Below are positions 8,164-18,999 of a stretch of DNA of 64,000 nt, piece after piece (position 1 is the first letter of the stretch; every line of letters starts with the position of its first letter). This DNA is from Pleomorphomonas sp. T1.2MG-36. GTDB taxonomy: Bacteria > Pseudomonadota > Alphaproteobacteria > Rhizobiales > Pleomorphomonadaceae. The stretch covers positions 744,001 through 808,000 of the forward strand of contig NZ_CATNLY010000001.1 in NCBI RefSeq assembly GCF_950100655.1, in the 5' to 3' direction. The notes beneath the pieces are model-generated. The model did no database searches. It saw nothing but the letters and a program-made list of their open reading frames with translations, and was not told where the DNA came from. Position numbers and translations under genes: made by a program.

Positions 8164-9069
8164 CTATGTGGCCACACCGAGCACGTTTGACAAGGCCACT
8201 CCGCCGAGCGCGCCGCGCCCTTCGAACAAGGCGGCGTGACGGCGGAACAATGCGGTCATGCGATCGACCACCGCGCGGATCTCGGGCCGGTGCCGGTCCT
8301 CGTTGTTCATGACCAGCCAGCTCTTGTGTCGAAGCTCTTCGATCTCTCCGCCGACCCGGCGAAGATCCGGATCAGCGTCGCCGACAAAGCAAGGCAACAC
8401 CCCCACGCCAGCACCGGACAGGATCGAATTGCGAAGCCCCTCGGCTCGGCTGACCGTGGCGATCAGGTTGTTCGGCCACTTCTCATGCGGATAGCGCAAA
8501 TAGCAGGAGACGGCCGCTTCCTCCGACACCGCGATCCAGCGATCGGCGCCGTCCTCCGGCATGTCGAGCGCAGCGTAAACGGCATAGGCAACCTCCGGCA
8601 GGCGCACGGCGGCAAGGTTGCTCTCCTCCGGCTCGAAGGCGCGAATGCCGATATCGGCGCTGCGGTGAGCGAGCGACGCCCTCTCCTCGCCGATGCCGAG
8701 GTCGATGCCGTGCCGGTCGCCCGGCTGGACGAGCACACCGAGATTGCGGGCCAGAAAGCGGGCGCACCAGCTACCGGCGCAGATGCGCACGCGCACGGCG
8801 CCGCACAGGCCGGCGTTCCAGATTTCCACTTCGCGGCCCGCCGCTTCCATGCCGACGAGATGATCGAGCAGCGCCTGCCCCCCGCCCGTCAGCGAATAGC
8901 CGGCCTGACTGCGGAGGAACAGCCCGCACTCCATTTGCCGCTCCAACTCCAGCATGCGCCGGCCGATGGTGGCACTGGAAAGGCCTATGCGCTCCGCCGC
9001 TGCGCTGAGGCTGCCGCTGCGGGCGACGGCAAGGAAGATTTGGTAGGAGTCCCAGGGGATGTGTTTCAT
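8164..9069 (-). CDS. LysR-family transcriptional regulator
   Basis: 301 aa. The N-terminal winged HTH is clear (QIFLAVARSGSLSAAAERIG, then SSATIGRRMLELE), followed by a LysR-type effector domain. The start is ATG 9069 (MKHIPWDSYQ); the frame continues upstream to 9177 but that stretch is the divergent promoter region. Small ORF 9154-9318 is divergent, the usual position of a LysR target, and the UbiH-like gene lies downstream on the same strand. The effector is unknown. Confidence 0.87.
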   Translation of the reverse strand: MKHIPWDSYQIFLAVARSGSLSAAAERIGLSSATIGRRMLELERQMECGLFLRSQAGYSLTGGGQALLDHLVGMEAAGREVEIWNAGLCGAVRVRICAGSWCARFLARNLGVLVQPGDRHGIDLGIGEERASLAHRSADIGIRAFEPEESNLAAVRLPEVAYAVYAALDMPEDGADRWIAVSEEAAVSCYLRYPHEKWPNNLIATVSRAEGLRNSILSGAGVGVLPCFVGDADPDLRRVGGEIEELRHKSWLVMNNEDRHRPEIRAVVDRMTALFRRHAALFEGRGALGGVALSNVLGVAT

Positions 9070-9153
9070 TTCTGCATGCCAAGTTGCAATCTTGAAGGAT
9101 TGAACCGATTCATCGGTCGCCGTATCTAGATGGTGAAACAAGGGAGAAATGCC

Positions 9154-9318
9154 ATGACCCCTGACCAATACGTCCATCTTTTCATGCAGCCCAAGCCGAA
9201 GAGAAGGTCATTTCCAGACCAAAGTCAATATGACTACGAACTGGACCTGATCGACCCCTGCCAGAGAACCAGCATCGTCAAGCGGACGGTTCGCTATATT
9301 ATCGGACTAATGCACTAG
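9154..9318 (+). CDS. Small orphan protein, 54 aa
   Basis: I do not recognise this protein. It begins MTPDQYVHLFMQPKPKRRSF and ends VKRTVRYIIGLMH; it is basic in the middle and has no membrane segment or signal peptide. ATG 9154 is supported by GGGAGAAATGCC just upstream, which is a good ribosome site, and the gene is divergent from a LysR regulator. It may be a real small protein controlled by that regulator or the 5' stub of a lost gene. A weak hairpin-like sequence covers its stop (about 9315-9350). Confidence 0.45.
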   Translation: MTPDQYVHLFMQPKPKRRSFPDQSQYDYELDLIDPCQRTSIVKRTVRYIIGLMH

Positions 9319-9828
9319 AGCCGCCAACTTGCCGTGAAAACTCTAAAAATGCGCCGCGTTGGCCAAACACGGCGATAGAAACTGCAAAAGGCGTCGACCC
9401 CGGTCGGCGCCTTTCCCGATTTGCCACGAAGCTCCTCCGGGCGGGCGGGAACTTGAGCTTCCTATGCCCTGGGACCGCATGAACTGGACTCGGACTTGCC
9501 ATGACGCCACCATTCGCGCCGTCGTGTCCAGCCCGCCCCGGCGTCGATTTCTCGCGCGGGGTATGCGAAGGTATTCAGGCATCTCCGCGCCCGCCCAACA
9601 ACCGCCCGCCCAGCGCCAAGTTCCGCGCGACGTCCTGGTCTTCGATGAAAAGCTTGATCTGGTCGCACGCGCCCTGCCCGGCGCGCACAACTGGGTTAAG
9701 CGGGCCTCTGGATACTCTCCAGCCGGACACATCGCCACGTCCCTGCCGCTGATCGACGCGAAAGGGCTCTCGCAGATGGAGATGGACATCCCCGTCTGCC
9801 CCGTTCATCCACTCAGGCCAGCCCGCGG
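9319..9828. other. Unassigned 510-base spacer
   Basis: Several open frames overlap on both strands, but none shows a recognisable motif, ribosome site or codon pattern that would choose one. The GC content is like that of coding DNA, so it may be an eroded gene whose frames are scrambled, as in the remnants at 6.4-6.9 kb. I support no feature inside it. Confidence 0.4.
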
Positions 9829-11271
<1,443 letters not shown>

Positions 11272-11285
11272 CTGAGAAGACCCTT

Positions 11286-12410
11286 TCAGTCCGCGGTCTT
11301 GTCGACGTAGGCGGGAAGGAGGAGGCGGAAGGTGGTGCGGCGCGGCTGGCTTTCGCATTCGATGACACCGCCATGGTCGCCGACGATCTTGGCGACCAGG
11401 GCGAGGCCGAGGCCAGTGCCGTTGGTCTTGGTGGTGACGAAGGGATCGAACATGTGCCCCTGGATTTCTTCCGGAACGCCGGGGCCGTTGTCGCGCACGC
11501 AGAACTCAAGCGGCAGACTGACGCGCTCGCGCGTACCGGGTACCGACAGGCGCACACCCGGCCTGAAAGCCGTGGTCAGCGCGATCTCGGCATCCGGCGT
11601 GTCGGTCAGCGCCTCGGCGGCGTTCTTGACGAGGTTGAGGAACACCTGCACCAACTGGTCGCGATTGGCGTAGACCGGCGGCAACGACGGATCGTATTCC
11701 TCGACGATGCGGATATCGCGAGCAAAGCCGGAGAGCGCCAGACGCTTCACGTGTTCGAGCACGGCGTGGATGTTGACCGGCTCGCGCTCGATCGGCCGCT
11801 CGTCGGAGAACACCTCCATGCGGTCGACCAGCTTGACGATGCGGTCGGCTTCATCGGTGATCAGCTGGGTCAGCGCCCTGTCGCCATCGTCGGCCGACTG
11901 CTCCAGCAGCTGTGCCGCGCCACGGATGCCGGAGAGCGGGTTCTTGATCTCGTGCGCCAGCATGGCGGCAAGGCCGGTGACCGAACGGGCAGCCCCGCGA
12001 TGGGTGAGCTGCTTGTCCATCTTGTCGGCCATGGTGCGCTCTTGCAGCATGATCACCACGTGACCGGGGCGGTCGGAGGCCGGCGCGGCATAGATGTCGA
12101 CGACGCGCTCGCCGCCGTTGCGTGGCGTGCCGACGTCGACGCGGTATTCGTTGACCGAGGAGCCGCGCTCGCGCACCTGCTCGACCAGTTGCAGCAGCGG
12201 GCTGCCGAAGGGCACGAAATGCCTGAGCGAATGCCGGCCAAGCACGGCGGCGCTCGACTGGAAGAAATTCTGTGCCGCGTCGTTGGCCGAGCAGACCCGC
12301 CCCTCGGAATCGAGCATGATCACCGGATGCGGCAAGGCGTTGAGGATCGACACTCCGAGATCCCGCTCCGACGGAACCTCCGCGCCCGGTGCGGATGAAG
12401 ACGTCGTCAT
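11286..12410 (-). CDS. ntrB: Nitrogen sensor histidine kinase NtrB
   Basis: 374-aa cytosolic kinase/phosphatase partner of NtrC, in other bacteria controlled by PII proteins. An N-terminal PAS domain ([16 protein letters not shown]) is followed by the H-box [20 protein letters not shown] and an HATPase domain with N-box ([16 protein letters not shown]), [11 protein letters not shown] and [10 protein letters not shown]. The start is ATG 12410, overlapping the dusB stop as ATGA, so translation is coupled. Confidence 0.96.
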   Translation of the reverse strand: MTTSSSAPGAEVPSERDLGVSILNALPHPVIMLDSEGRVCSANDAAQNFFQSSAAVLGRHSLRHFVPFGSPLLQLVEQVRERGSSVNEYRVDVGTPRNGGERVVDIYAAPASDRPGHVVIMLQERTMADKMDKQLTHRGAARSVTGLAAMLAHEIKNPLSGIRGAAQLLEQSADDGDRALTQLITDEADRIVKLVDRMEVFSDERPIEREPVNIHAVLEHVKRLALSGFARDIRIVEEYDPSLPPVYANRDQLVQVFLNLVKNAAEALTDTPDAEIALTTAFRPGVRLSVPGTRERVSLPLEFCVRDNGPGVPEEIQGHMFDPFVTTKTNGTGLGLALVAKIVGDHGGVIECESQPRRTTFRLLLPAYVDKTAD

Positions 12411-13453
12411 GCGGCAACCCTCTCGAAACTCGCGCCGTCGGCGAACCACTCGTCAACGGCTTCCATCACCGCCTCCGGCGTTTCCGCCGTCAGCGCCCGG
12501 CGGCGGATGTCGGCCGCCGACGCATCATCGCGCGGCACCGCTTCAAACGTCCAACCGACGTGCTTGCGGGCCATCCTGAGGCCCAGACCCTCGCCGTAAT
12601 GGGCGAGCATGTGCCGATATTGCGCCCGGAGCGAGCGCAGGATCTCGTCCCGGTCGGGCGCCTCCGCCTCGCCACCGGACGCCAGCGCGGCGGCGATCCG
12701 GCCCGGCAGCCAGGGACGACCATAGGCGCCCCGGCCGATCATCACCGCGTCGGCACCCGACTGGCGGAGCGCCTCGCGCGCCGTCGCGGCGTCAACGATA
12801 TCGCCGTTGACCACCAAAGGGATGGAAACGGCCTCGCGCACCGCCCTCACCTTCGACCAATCGGCCGAACCCTTGTAGAACTGGTTGCGCGTGCGAGCAT
12901 GCACGGTGACCATGGAGACGCCGGCCGCCTCGGCCCGCCGCGCCAGTTCCGGCGCGTTGAGGCAGGTATCATCCCAGCCGAGCCTCATCTTCAGCGTCAC
13001 CGGAACGCTGACGGCGCCGACCACGGCCTCGACCAGCGTCAGCGCATGGTCGAGATCGCGCATCAGCGCCGAACCCGAGTAGCCCGATACGACCTTCTTG
13101 GCCGGACAGCCCATGTTGATGTCGATGATGTCAGCGCCGCCGGCTTCCGCCGCCCGGGCGCCCTCGCCCATCCAGCGCGCCTCGCGACCGGCAAGCTGCA
13201 CGACGTGCAAACCCTCGTCGTCCGCCTCGGCGCGAGTCGTCGTTTCCGGATGACCATCGAGCAGGGTTTCGGATGCCACCATTTCGGACACGGTCAGGCC
13301 GGCGCCATAGCGGCGCGCCACACGCCGGAACGGCAGGTCGGTGATGCCGGCCATCGGCGCGAGAAACACCGGTGCAGGCACCATCATTCCGCCGACGCAA
13401 AGTTCCGACGCCGGGGCAGTCGTCGCCTCGCGATCCGGCTTGGAAACCACCAT
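12407..13453 (-). CDS. dusB: tRNA dihydrouridine synthase DusB (NifR3)
   Basis: 348-aa FMN-dependent reductase that makes dihydrouridine in tRNA. TIM-barrel signature: [15 protein letters not shown] near residue 30, [20 protein letters not shown] with the catalytic Cys, and VVNGDI and [13 protein letters not shown] for flavin phosphate binding. First gene of the nifR3-ntrB-ntrC operon seen across alphaproteobacteria. It is divergent from ispDF; the 167-base space must hold both promoters. Start codon 13453 is ATG. Confidence 0.95.
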   Translation of the reverse strand: MVVSKPDREATTAPASELCVGGMMVPAPVFLAPMAGITDLPFRRVARRYGAGLTVSEMVASETLLDGHPETTTRAEADDEGLHVVQLAGREARWMGEGARAAEAGGADIIDINMGCPAKKVVSGYSGSALMRDLDHALTLVEAVVGAVSVPVTLKMRLGWDDTCLNAPELARRAEAAGVSMVTVHARTRNQFYKGSADWSKVRAVREAVSIPLVVNGDIVDAATAREALRQSGADAVMIGRGAYGRPWLPGRIAAALASGGEAEAPDRDEILRSLRAQYRHMLAHYGEGLGLRMARKHVGWTFEAVPRDDASAADIRRRALTAETPEAVMEAVDEWFADGASFERVAA

Positions 13454-13620
13454 GCTTACACCTTGTGCACGAACCGTAGATGCTTACAAATTACGCAATT
13501 GATAGCTGTTCGGAAGAAATGACGCAAGCGTCTTGCGGGGCATCAGGCCAATAACGTAACGAGAATGCACATTTTTGCCGCGACCGCCACTCGGTCGCCA
13601 GCGGAGCCCTGCGAACGGCG

Positions 13621-14859
13621 ATGCCATCCAGCACGACCACCCCCGCCTCCCCCGCCGCACGCCCCACCGTGGCGGTGATTCTGGTCGCCGCCGGGCGCGG
13701 CAGTCGCGCCGCCAGCGCCGGTGCGCCTCCCAAGCAATACCGGCAGCTTGCAGGGCGGCCGGTCATCGCCAGGACGATCGACGCCTTTCTCTCCCATCCC
13801 GGTATTGATCGGGTGTTGACGGTGATTCACCCCGAGGACCGCGATCTTTACATCGCCTCGGTCGCCGGGCTCGACGACTCGCGTCTTTCGCCACCCGTTC
13901 CCGGCGGAGCCGATCGACAGGCCAGCTGCCTTGCCGGACTGGCGGCGCTTGAGACTGACGCGCCCGACCTTGTCCTGATCCATGATGCCGTGCGGCCGTT
14001 CATCCGCCGCGAGGCCATCGACCGGGTGATCGAGGCGCTCGGGCGCGAGGTGGCCGTGCTCTGCGGCACGCCGGTGATCGACACGGTAAAGCGCGCCGAT
14101 GCGGCCGGCTACGTGGGCGAAACGGTACCGCGCGAGGGTCTGTGGCGCGCCGCGACCCCACAGGGGTTCCGCTATGCCGAAATCGCCGCCGCTCACAAGT
14201 CACTGGTGGCTCGCGGCATCACCGGCGTGACCGACGATGCAGCCGTCGCCGAGCTTGCCGGCCATCGGGTATTGCTGGTCGATGGCGGCGCCGACAACGT
14301 CAAGCTGACCACCAAGGAGGACTTCGACATGGCCGAACAGCGTCTTGCCGCCGAGGCTTTCCTGGCCTGCCCCGACGTCCGCGTCGGCACCGGCTATGAC
14401 GTCCACGTGCTGGAACCGGGCGACGGCGTCACGCTCTGCGGCGTTTTCATTCCGCACGATCAGCGCCTCAAGGGCCACTCCGACGCCGACGTCGCCCTGC
14501 ATGCCCTGACCGACGCCATCCTTGGCGCTCTCGGAGATGGCGACATCGGCAAGCACTTCCCGCCCTCCGACGAGCGTTGGCGCGGGGCCGCTTCCACGCT
14601 GTTTCTGAAAGACGCGGTTCGCCGCCTCGCCGAACGCGGCGGCCTTCTTGCCCATTGCGACGTCACGATCATCGCAGAGGCGCCGAAGGTAGGTCCCCAC
14701 CGCGAGGCCATGCGGGCGGCGATCGCCGAAACCTGCGGCATTGCCGTCGATCGTGTCGGCGTCAAGGCGACCACCAACGAGGGACTCGGGTTCGCCGGCC
14801 GGCGCGAAGGCATCGCCGCCATCGCCTCCGCCACGATCAGGCTGCCGCTCGATCGATGA
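13621..14859 (+). CDS. ispDF: Bifunctional IspD/IspF (MEP isoprenoid pathway)
   Basis: 412-aa fusion of the third and fifth MEP enzymes. Residues about 15-240 are the IspD cytidylyltransferase (VAVILVAAGRGSR nucleotide loop, PPKQY, VLIHDAVRPF). Residues about 250-412 are the IspF cyclodiphosphate synthase (RVGTGYDVHVL, LKGHSDADVALHALTDAILG metal site, DIGKHFPPSD). The two domains join without a long linker. The fusion is typical of alphaproteobacteria. The start at ATG 13621 gives a 17-residue Pro/Thr-rich lead-in that may be unneeded. Confidence 0.97.
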   Translation: MPSSTTTPASPAARPTVAVILVAAGRGSRAASAGAPPKQYRQLAGRPVIARTIDAFLSHPGIDRVLTVIHPEDRDLYIASVAGLDDSRLSPPVPGGADRQASCLAGLAALETDAPDLVLIHDAVRPFIRREAIDRVIEALGREVAVLCGTPVIDTVKRADAAGYVGETVPREGLWRAATPQGFRYAEIAAAHKSLVARGITGVTDDAAVAELAGHRVLLVDGGADNVKLTTKEDFDMAEQRLAAEAFLACPDVRVGTGYDVHVLEPGDGVTLCGVFIPHDQRLKGHSDADVALHALTDAILGALGDGDIGKHFPPSDERWRGAASTLFLKDAVRRLAERGGLLAHCDVTIIAEAPKVGPHREAMRAAIAETCGIAVDRVGVKATTNEGLGFAGRREGIAAIASATIRLPLDR

Positions 14860-14946
14860 GATCGAGCCGACCTTCGGAAAAGCCAATGGCGACCTATATG
14901 TCCTTCATGTCCACGCGGTAAGGCCGCTGCCGATAAGGAGATCGCC

Positions 14947-15459
14947 ATGACCGACCTTTCACCCCTTCACCCTCGCGCCCAGCACCTCCTCGAAAAAGCG
15001 CGCGCCAAGGGCGTGACCATCGCCACCGCCGAGAGCTGCACCGGCGGCCTCGTCGCCGGCCTGCTCACCGAAATCGCCGGCTCGTCGGATGTCGTCGAAC
15101 GCGGCTTCGTCACCTATTCCAATGAGGCCAAGATAGAGATGCTCGGGGTGCCGGAGGCGACGCTGATCGCCCACGGCGCCGTTTCCGAAGCGACGGCTCG
15201 CGCCATGGCGGAAGGAGCGCTCGCCCACTCGCGCGCCGCCTTCGCCGTCTCCATCACCGGCATCGCCGGTCCTGGCGGCGGGACGGCCGAGAAACCGGTC
15301 GGTCTCGTTCACTTCGCCTGCGCCACCACTGGTCGTCCGACGGTTCATGCCGAGCGGCGCTTCGGCAGCCTCGATCGTGCCGGCGTACGTTACGCAGCGG
15401 TGGTTCAGGCGCTCGCCATGCTGGAAGACGCGATCGCCGAGTGGTCGCTGACGGCATGA
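14947..15459 (+). CDS. pncC: CinA C-terminal family nicotinamide-nucleotide amidohydrolase
   Basis: 170-aa single-domain PncC: deamidates NMN to NaMN for NAD recycling. Motifs: [35 protein letters not shown], and [20 protein letters not shown]. The N-terminal MoCF-like domain of full CinA is absent, as is normal for PncC. A good ribosome site (AAGGAG) precedes ATG 14947. The gene follows ispDF by 87 bases on the same strand. Its 3' end overlaps the convergent LysR gene by 55 bases. Confidence 0.93.
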   Translation: MTDLSPLHPRAQHLLEKARAKGVTIATAESCTGGLVAGLLTEIAGSSDVVERGFVTYSNEAKIEMLGVPEATLIAHGAVSEATARAMAEGALAHSRAAFAVSITGIAGPGGGTAEKPVGLVHFACATTGRPTVHAERRFGSLDRAGVRYAAVVQALAMLEDAIAEWSLTA

Positions 15460-16355
15460 CCGCGCGCCTTCACGAAGTCGACGAAGGCGCGGAGCGGTGC
15501 CGGCACCAGACGGCGGCCGGGATAGTACAGGAAGGGACCGGAAAAGCTCGGCCACCATTGCTCCAGGACCGGCTCCAGCGCGCCGCTGGAGAAGTGCGGC
15601 CGGATCCAGTCCTCGAACAGCCCCATGATTCCCACGCCGCCGATCGCCGCGGCAACCATGAGCTCGGCCGCACCGCCGGTGGCGACGATCAGTTGCCCGG
15701 TGGGTTCGACATTGACCACCTCTCCGTCCCTCTCGAACTCCCAGGGGGCAATGGCGCCGCTGGCAAAACGGCCGCGGATGCAGTTGTGGGCGATGAGATC
15801 GCGCGGATGGTCCGGGCGGCCACACCGATCGAGATAGGCGGACGATGCGGCGAGCGCATAGCGCTGGAGCCGGGGGCCGATCGGCACGGCGATCATGTCC
15901 TGCTCGAGCCGTTCGTCATAACGGATGCCGGCATCGCAGCCGGATGCGACCAGATCGACGAAGGTGTCCTCGGCGACGATTTCGAGGTGAATGTCGGGAT
16001 AGGCGGCCAGGAAGGGCGGCAGGATGTCCGGCAGCACCAGCCGTGCCGCGCTGATGGGCACGTTGAGCTTGAGCCGCCCGGCGATCCGTTCGCGATAGCC
16101 GTTGACGACGTCGAGGGCCAGATCCACTTCGGTCACCGCCGGCGTCAGGCGATCGGCCAGTTCCCGGCCAACGGCCGTCAGCTCGACACTGCGCGTCGTG
16201 CGGTGAAGAAGCCGCACGCCCAGCCGCGCTTCAAGCCGCCGCACCGCCTCGCTGAGCCGCGAGGCACTGTCGCCGGTCGCCCGCGCCGCGTCGCGAAAGC
16301 CGCCGGCCTTGACGACCGCCAGAAACGCCGAGATGTCGCCGAAATCCACGCCCAT
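15405..16355 (-). CDS. LysR-family transcriptional regulator, next to aldo/keto reductase
   Basis: 316 aa. HTH at the N-terminus ([20 protein letters not shown], then [20 protein letters not shown]), then a type 2 periplasmic-binding effector domain. The start is ATG 16355; the frame is open much further upstream, but the family N-terminus fixes this start. It is divergent from the aldo/keto reductase at 16452 with a 96-base gap, which is the classic regulator-target arrangement. The last 18 codons overlap the 3' end of pncC on the other strand. Confidence 0.92.
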   Translation of the reverse strand: MGVDFGDISAFLAVVKAGGFRDAARATGDSASRLSEAVRRLEARLGVRLLHRTTRSVELTAVGRELADRLTPAVTEVDLALDVVNGYRERIAGRLKLNVPISAARLVLPDILPPFLAAYPDIHLEIVAEDTFVDLVASGCDAGIRYDERLEQDMIAVPIGPRLQRYALAASSAYLDRCGRPDHPRDLIAHNCIRGRFASGAIAPWEFERDGEVVNVEPTGQLIVATGGAAELMVAAAIGGVGIMGLFEDWIRPHFSSGALEPVLEQWWPSFSGPFLYYPGRRLVPAPLRAFVDFVKARGHAVSDHSAIASSSMASA

Positions 16356-16451
16356 TGTTCGGATGTCCGTACAGCTTGTACCGACTGTAGCCCGTTCTCC
16401 GCACAGCAACCAGGGTTTATCTCTAGGTCCCATCAGCGCAGGAGAGACCTC

Positions 16452-17321
16452 ATGTCCTCGATCGATCAATCCGGAACCTACCGCCTCGGCGACCGCAGCG
16501 TGAAGCGGCTCGGCTATGGCGCCATGCAACTGGCCGGCCCCGGCGTCTTCGGTCCGCCGAAGGACCGGGCGCAGGCCGTGGCCGTGCTCAGGGCGGCCAT
16601 CGCCGCCGGTGTGGACCACATCGACACCAGTGACTTCTACGGCCCGCACGTCACCAACGAGATCATCCGCGAGGCGCTGCACCCCTACCCTGATGATCTC
16701 ACCATCGTCACCAAGGTCGGCGGCAAGCGCGGTGCCGACGGGTCCTGGCTCAAGGCTGACGCGCCCGACGAACTGCGCTCGGCAGTTCACGACAACCTTC
16801 GCAATCTCGGGCTCGAAGCGCTCGACGTCGTCAACATGCGCTTCATGTTCAACCCGCATCACCCGGCCGAAGGTCCGGTCGAACCGCAGATCGAGGCACT
16901 GGCGGAGCTGCAGCGGCAGGGGCTCATCCGCCATATCGGCGTCAGCCACGTGACGGCGGCCCAGATTAAGGCGGCCCGCCGCATCGTCGATATCGTCTGC
17001 GTCCAGAATCTCTACAATCTGGTCCACCGCGACGACGACGCGCTGATCGACGAGCTCGCCGCCGAGGGCATCGCCTACGTGCCCTACTTCCCGCTGGGCG
17101 GCTTCTCGCCGTTGCAGTCCGACACGCTCAGTGCGCTGGCGCAGAGGCTCGGCTTCACACCGATGCAACTGGCGCTCGCCTGGCTGCTAAGGCGCTCGCC
17201 CAACATCCTGCTGATCCCCGGCACATCCTCGCTGGGCCACCTCAAGGAGAACCTTGCCGTGGCGGCAATCGACCTCGACGACGCGACGATCGAGGAGCTG
17301 GACGCCATCGGCAAGGCCTGA
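16452..17321 (+). CDS. Aldo/keto reductase family oxidoreductase
   Basis: 289-aa NADPH-dependent TIM-barrel reductase. Seen: GYGAMQLAGPGVFGPP at the N-terminus, DHIDTSDFYGPHVTNE with catalytic Asp and Tyr, LTIVTKVGGKRG with the Lys, RHIGVSHVTAAQI, and LLIPGTSSLGHLKENL for cofactor phosphate. Resembles proteins annotated as YdbC/pyridoxal reductase-like, but the substrate is not shown by the sequence. ATG 16452 has GGAGAG upstream. Probably the target of the divergent LysR regulator. Confidence 0.92.
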   Translation: MSSIDQSGTYRLGDRSVKRLGYGAMQLAGPGVFGPPKDRAQAVAVLRAAIAAGVDHIDTSDFYGPHVTNEIIREALHPYPDDLTIVTKVGGKRGADGSWLKADAPDELRSAVHDNLRNLGLEALDVVNMRFMFNPHHPAEGPVEPQIEALAELQRQGLIRHIGVSHVTAAQIKAARRIVDIVCVQNLYNLVHRDDDALIDELAAEGIAYVPYFPLGGFSPLQSDTLSALAQRLGFTPMQLALAWLLRRSPNILLIPGTSSLGHLKENLAVAAIDLDDATIEELDAIGKA

Positions 17322-17327
17322 CGGAAA

Positions 17328-17359
17328 CGGTGAGGCTGCGGGACTGCCGCGCCTCACCG
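17328..17359. terminator. Hairpin between convergent genes
   Basis: CGGTGAGGCTGCGG (17328-17341) pairs with CCGCGCCTCACCG (17347-17359) with one bulged base and a five-base loop. It spans the AKR and GlsB 3' ends. No T-run on either side, so termination is plausible but not certain. Confidence 0.5.
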
Positions 17360-17599
17360 CCTGAACTGGCGATAGAGCGAGATGATGACGACGGCGCCGA
17401 TGGTGCCGCCGATCAGGTTGGCGATCCAGCCGTGCGGAAAGAAGCCGAGCTGACCGGCCACCCAGCCAAACGCGACGGCGCCGATCACGCCCAGGATGAG
17501 ATTGGTCAGCAGACCATGGTCGGAGCGGGTGAAGCGCTCGGCCAGCCAGCCGGCCAACAACCCGATGATGATGGTTCCGATGATGCCGACACCCGCCAT
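17354..17599 (-). CDS. GlsB/YeaQ/YmgE family stress-associated membrane protein (copy 1)
   Basis: 81-aa inner-membrane protein with three hydrophobic helices and glycine zippers (GIIGTIIIGLLAGWLAERF, LILGVIGAVAFGWVAG, LIGGTIGAVVIISLYRQF). The family is induced by acid or general stress in several bacteria, but its biochemical role is unknown. A second, diverged copy is at 25949-26197. Confidence 0.9.
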   Translation of the reverse strand: MAGVGIIGTIIIGLLAGWLAERFTRSDHGLLTNLILGVIGAVAFGWVAGQLGFFPHGWIANLIGGTIGAVVIISLYRQFRR

Positions 17600-17695
17600 T
17601 TCGATCCTCCATGAGCGATCATGGGGGTCAATGTAGGGTGCGCCCCCATGGTCGGAAAGGGGGTAAATGGAGGCGACCGAAAGCCTTCGCCCGTT

Positions 17696-18322
17696 TCACC
17701 TGAGATGCGCCGTCAGAACTTTAAAACCGGCATATCCGAAGGCGACGGCAAGCAAGCCATCGAACAGGCGGCGGACGCGGGCAAAGCCGCGCGCGACCGT
17801 CCCTGACGAGAAGATCAGGGCATAGGTCAGAAAGATCAGCGTGCTCTGCAGGCCGACGGCCAGGATGACCACGAGAAGCGTAGCGGACGGGGCATCCGGC
17901 GGAACGCCGACCGAATAGAGGGCGCCGAAGAACAGGATGGCCTTGGGATTGGTGAGGTGGAGCAGCAAGCCCTTGCGATAGGCCTCGCCCGGTGTCACGA
18001 CGCCCGTTGCGCCGAGTGCCAGCGCCTGGGGATGAAGCGCGCTCCATGCCGACTTGATGGCGAGATAAAGAAGATAGCCGGCGCCAATGTAGCGGATCGC
18101 TTCGAGCATCCAGGCATTGGCCAGCATGATCGCACCAAGGCCGAGCGCGGCGGCGGCCGACCATGCAAGCGAGCCGGTCACGACACCGAGCGCCATGGCG
18201 ACGCCACGACGGCGGCCGGCGCCCATGGACATCGATGCTATGCCGAGCGTCGCCGGTCCCGGACTGGCGGTGGCGATGAAGGCGGCGGACAGGATGATCG
18301 GAAGATTGACGGCGAGCCCCAA
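17696..18322 (-). CDS. LysE/RhtB family amino-acid exporter
   Basis: 208-aa inner-membrane protein with about six hydrophobic helices. The family motif region AFIATASPGPATLGIASMSM sits in the first loop, and KGLLLHLTNPKAILFFGAL is the second conserved block. The exported compound is not predictable. The start is TTG 18322, supported by GGGAGG five bases upstream; the first in-frame ATG would cut into helix 1. Confidence 0.88.
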   Translation of the reverse strand: MGLAVNLPIILSAAFIATASPGPATLGIASMSMGAGRRRGVAMALGVVTGSLAWSAAAALGLGAIMLANAWMLEAIRYIGAGYLLYLAIKSAWSALHPQALALGATGVVTPGEAYRKGLLLHLTNPKAILFFGALYSVGVPPDAPSATLLVVILAVGLQSTLIFLTYALIFSSGTVARGFARVRRLFDGLLAVAFGYAGFKVLTAHLR

Positions 18323-18348
18323 CTACACCTCCCGTTTCGGCCAGAGTA

Positions 18349-18443
18349 GTTCCAGCAAAAGTGGGTACCGTTTTTGCGTCCGGAACTGCGTCTCAACGAT
18401 AAGATAGAGTTTTCCGGCGAACTCGAGTTCACCGGAGAAACTC
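18349..18443. repeat. Two-part palindromic intergenic repeat
   Basis: The spacer between the LysE-like gene and the COQ10-like gene holds two palindromes. The first (18349-18386) runs from GTTCC to GGAAC around GCAAAAGTGGGTACCGTTTT. The second (18407-18443) pairs GAGTTTTCCGGCGAACTC with GAGTTCACCGGAGAAACTC and ends on the COQ10-like stop codon, so it may also terminate that gene on the minus strand. From memory, near-identical sequences recur in intergenic regions of many Hyphomicrobiales genomes. Confidence 0.65.
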
Positions 18444-18901
18444 TAGACGCTGGCGCCGTAAATGGCATTGGCGCGCTGTTCGAAGGCTTCGGCGAACTTG
18501 CGGAAGGCTCGGTCGAACATCGATCCCATGAGAGCGCCGAGCATCCGGCTGCGAAACTCGTAGGAGATCCAGAAATGAACGTCGGCGCCCTGCTCGGAGC
18601 GCGGCGTGAAGCTCCACCTGTTGTCGAGGAAGCGAAACGGGCCATCAATATATTCGACCTTGATGGCAAGGGCGACGCGATCGAGTGTCACCATTGAGGT
18701 GAAGGTCTCGCGGACCGGCCCGTAGCCGGCGGTGAGGTCAGCGATCAGCACCTCGCGCCCCGCCTCGTCGACCTGCCGCTGCCGGACGATCAGGCGCTCG
18801 CAGAGCGGCACGAACTCGGGATATTTCTCGACATCGGCCACCAGATCGAACATCCGCTCCGGGCTGTGGGTGACGTGGCGCACGGTCTCGAAGGTCGGCA
18901 T
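18443..18901 (-). CDS. COQ10-like START-domain ubiquinone-binding protein (RatA family)
   Basis: 152-aa polyketide-cyclase/START-fold protein. In mitochondria and, by extension, alphaproteobacteria COQ10 binds ubiquinone and aids respiration; the E. coli relative RatA was described as a ribosome-association toxin. Seen: MPTFETVRHVTHSPERMFDL, DVEKYPEFVPLCERL, and a C-terminal amphipathic helix. ATG 18901 is preferred (family N-terminus, AGGACG about ten bases upstream) over ATG 18928. It follows lipA on the same strand, the usual arrangement in this order. Confidence 0.9.
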   Translation of the reverse strand: MPTFETVRHVTHSPERMFDLVADVEKYPEFVPLCERLIVRQRQVDEAGREVLIADLTAGYGPVRETFTSMVTLDRVALAIKVEYIDGPFRFLDNRWSFTPRSEQGADVHFWISYEFRSRMLGALMGSMFDRAFRKFAEAFEQRANAIYGASV

Positions 18902-18933
18902 TGTCCGGTAGCGTCCTGTATGCGGCATGAAAC

Positions 18934-18966
18934 AAGGCGGCCCATCAGGCCGCCTTACGCTTTTTC
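18934..18966. terminator. Hairpin between lipA and the COQ10-like gene
   Basis: A perfect 9-bp stem AAGGCGGCC (18934-18942) / GGCCGCCTT (18948-18956) has a CATCA loop. The T-run (CTTTTTC) is on the plus side, and a shorter GTTTC follows on the minus side, so its strength as a lipA terminator is uncertain. Confidence 0.55.
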
Positions 18967-18999
18967 AGACTTCGCACCGAAAGGCAATCCTGCCGCCTC

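Noticed and set aside
15405..17168. Extension of the second LysR gene to a 587-codon protein
   Set aside because: The LysR family N-terminus with its HTH fixes the start at 16355; the extra 270 codons are opposite the aldo/keto reductase and contain no motif.
18443..18901. RatA toxin of a toxin-antitoxin system
   Set aside because: The linked position with lipA in this order and the START fold point to the COQ10-like quinone-binding role; no RatB partner is adjacent.
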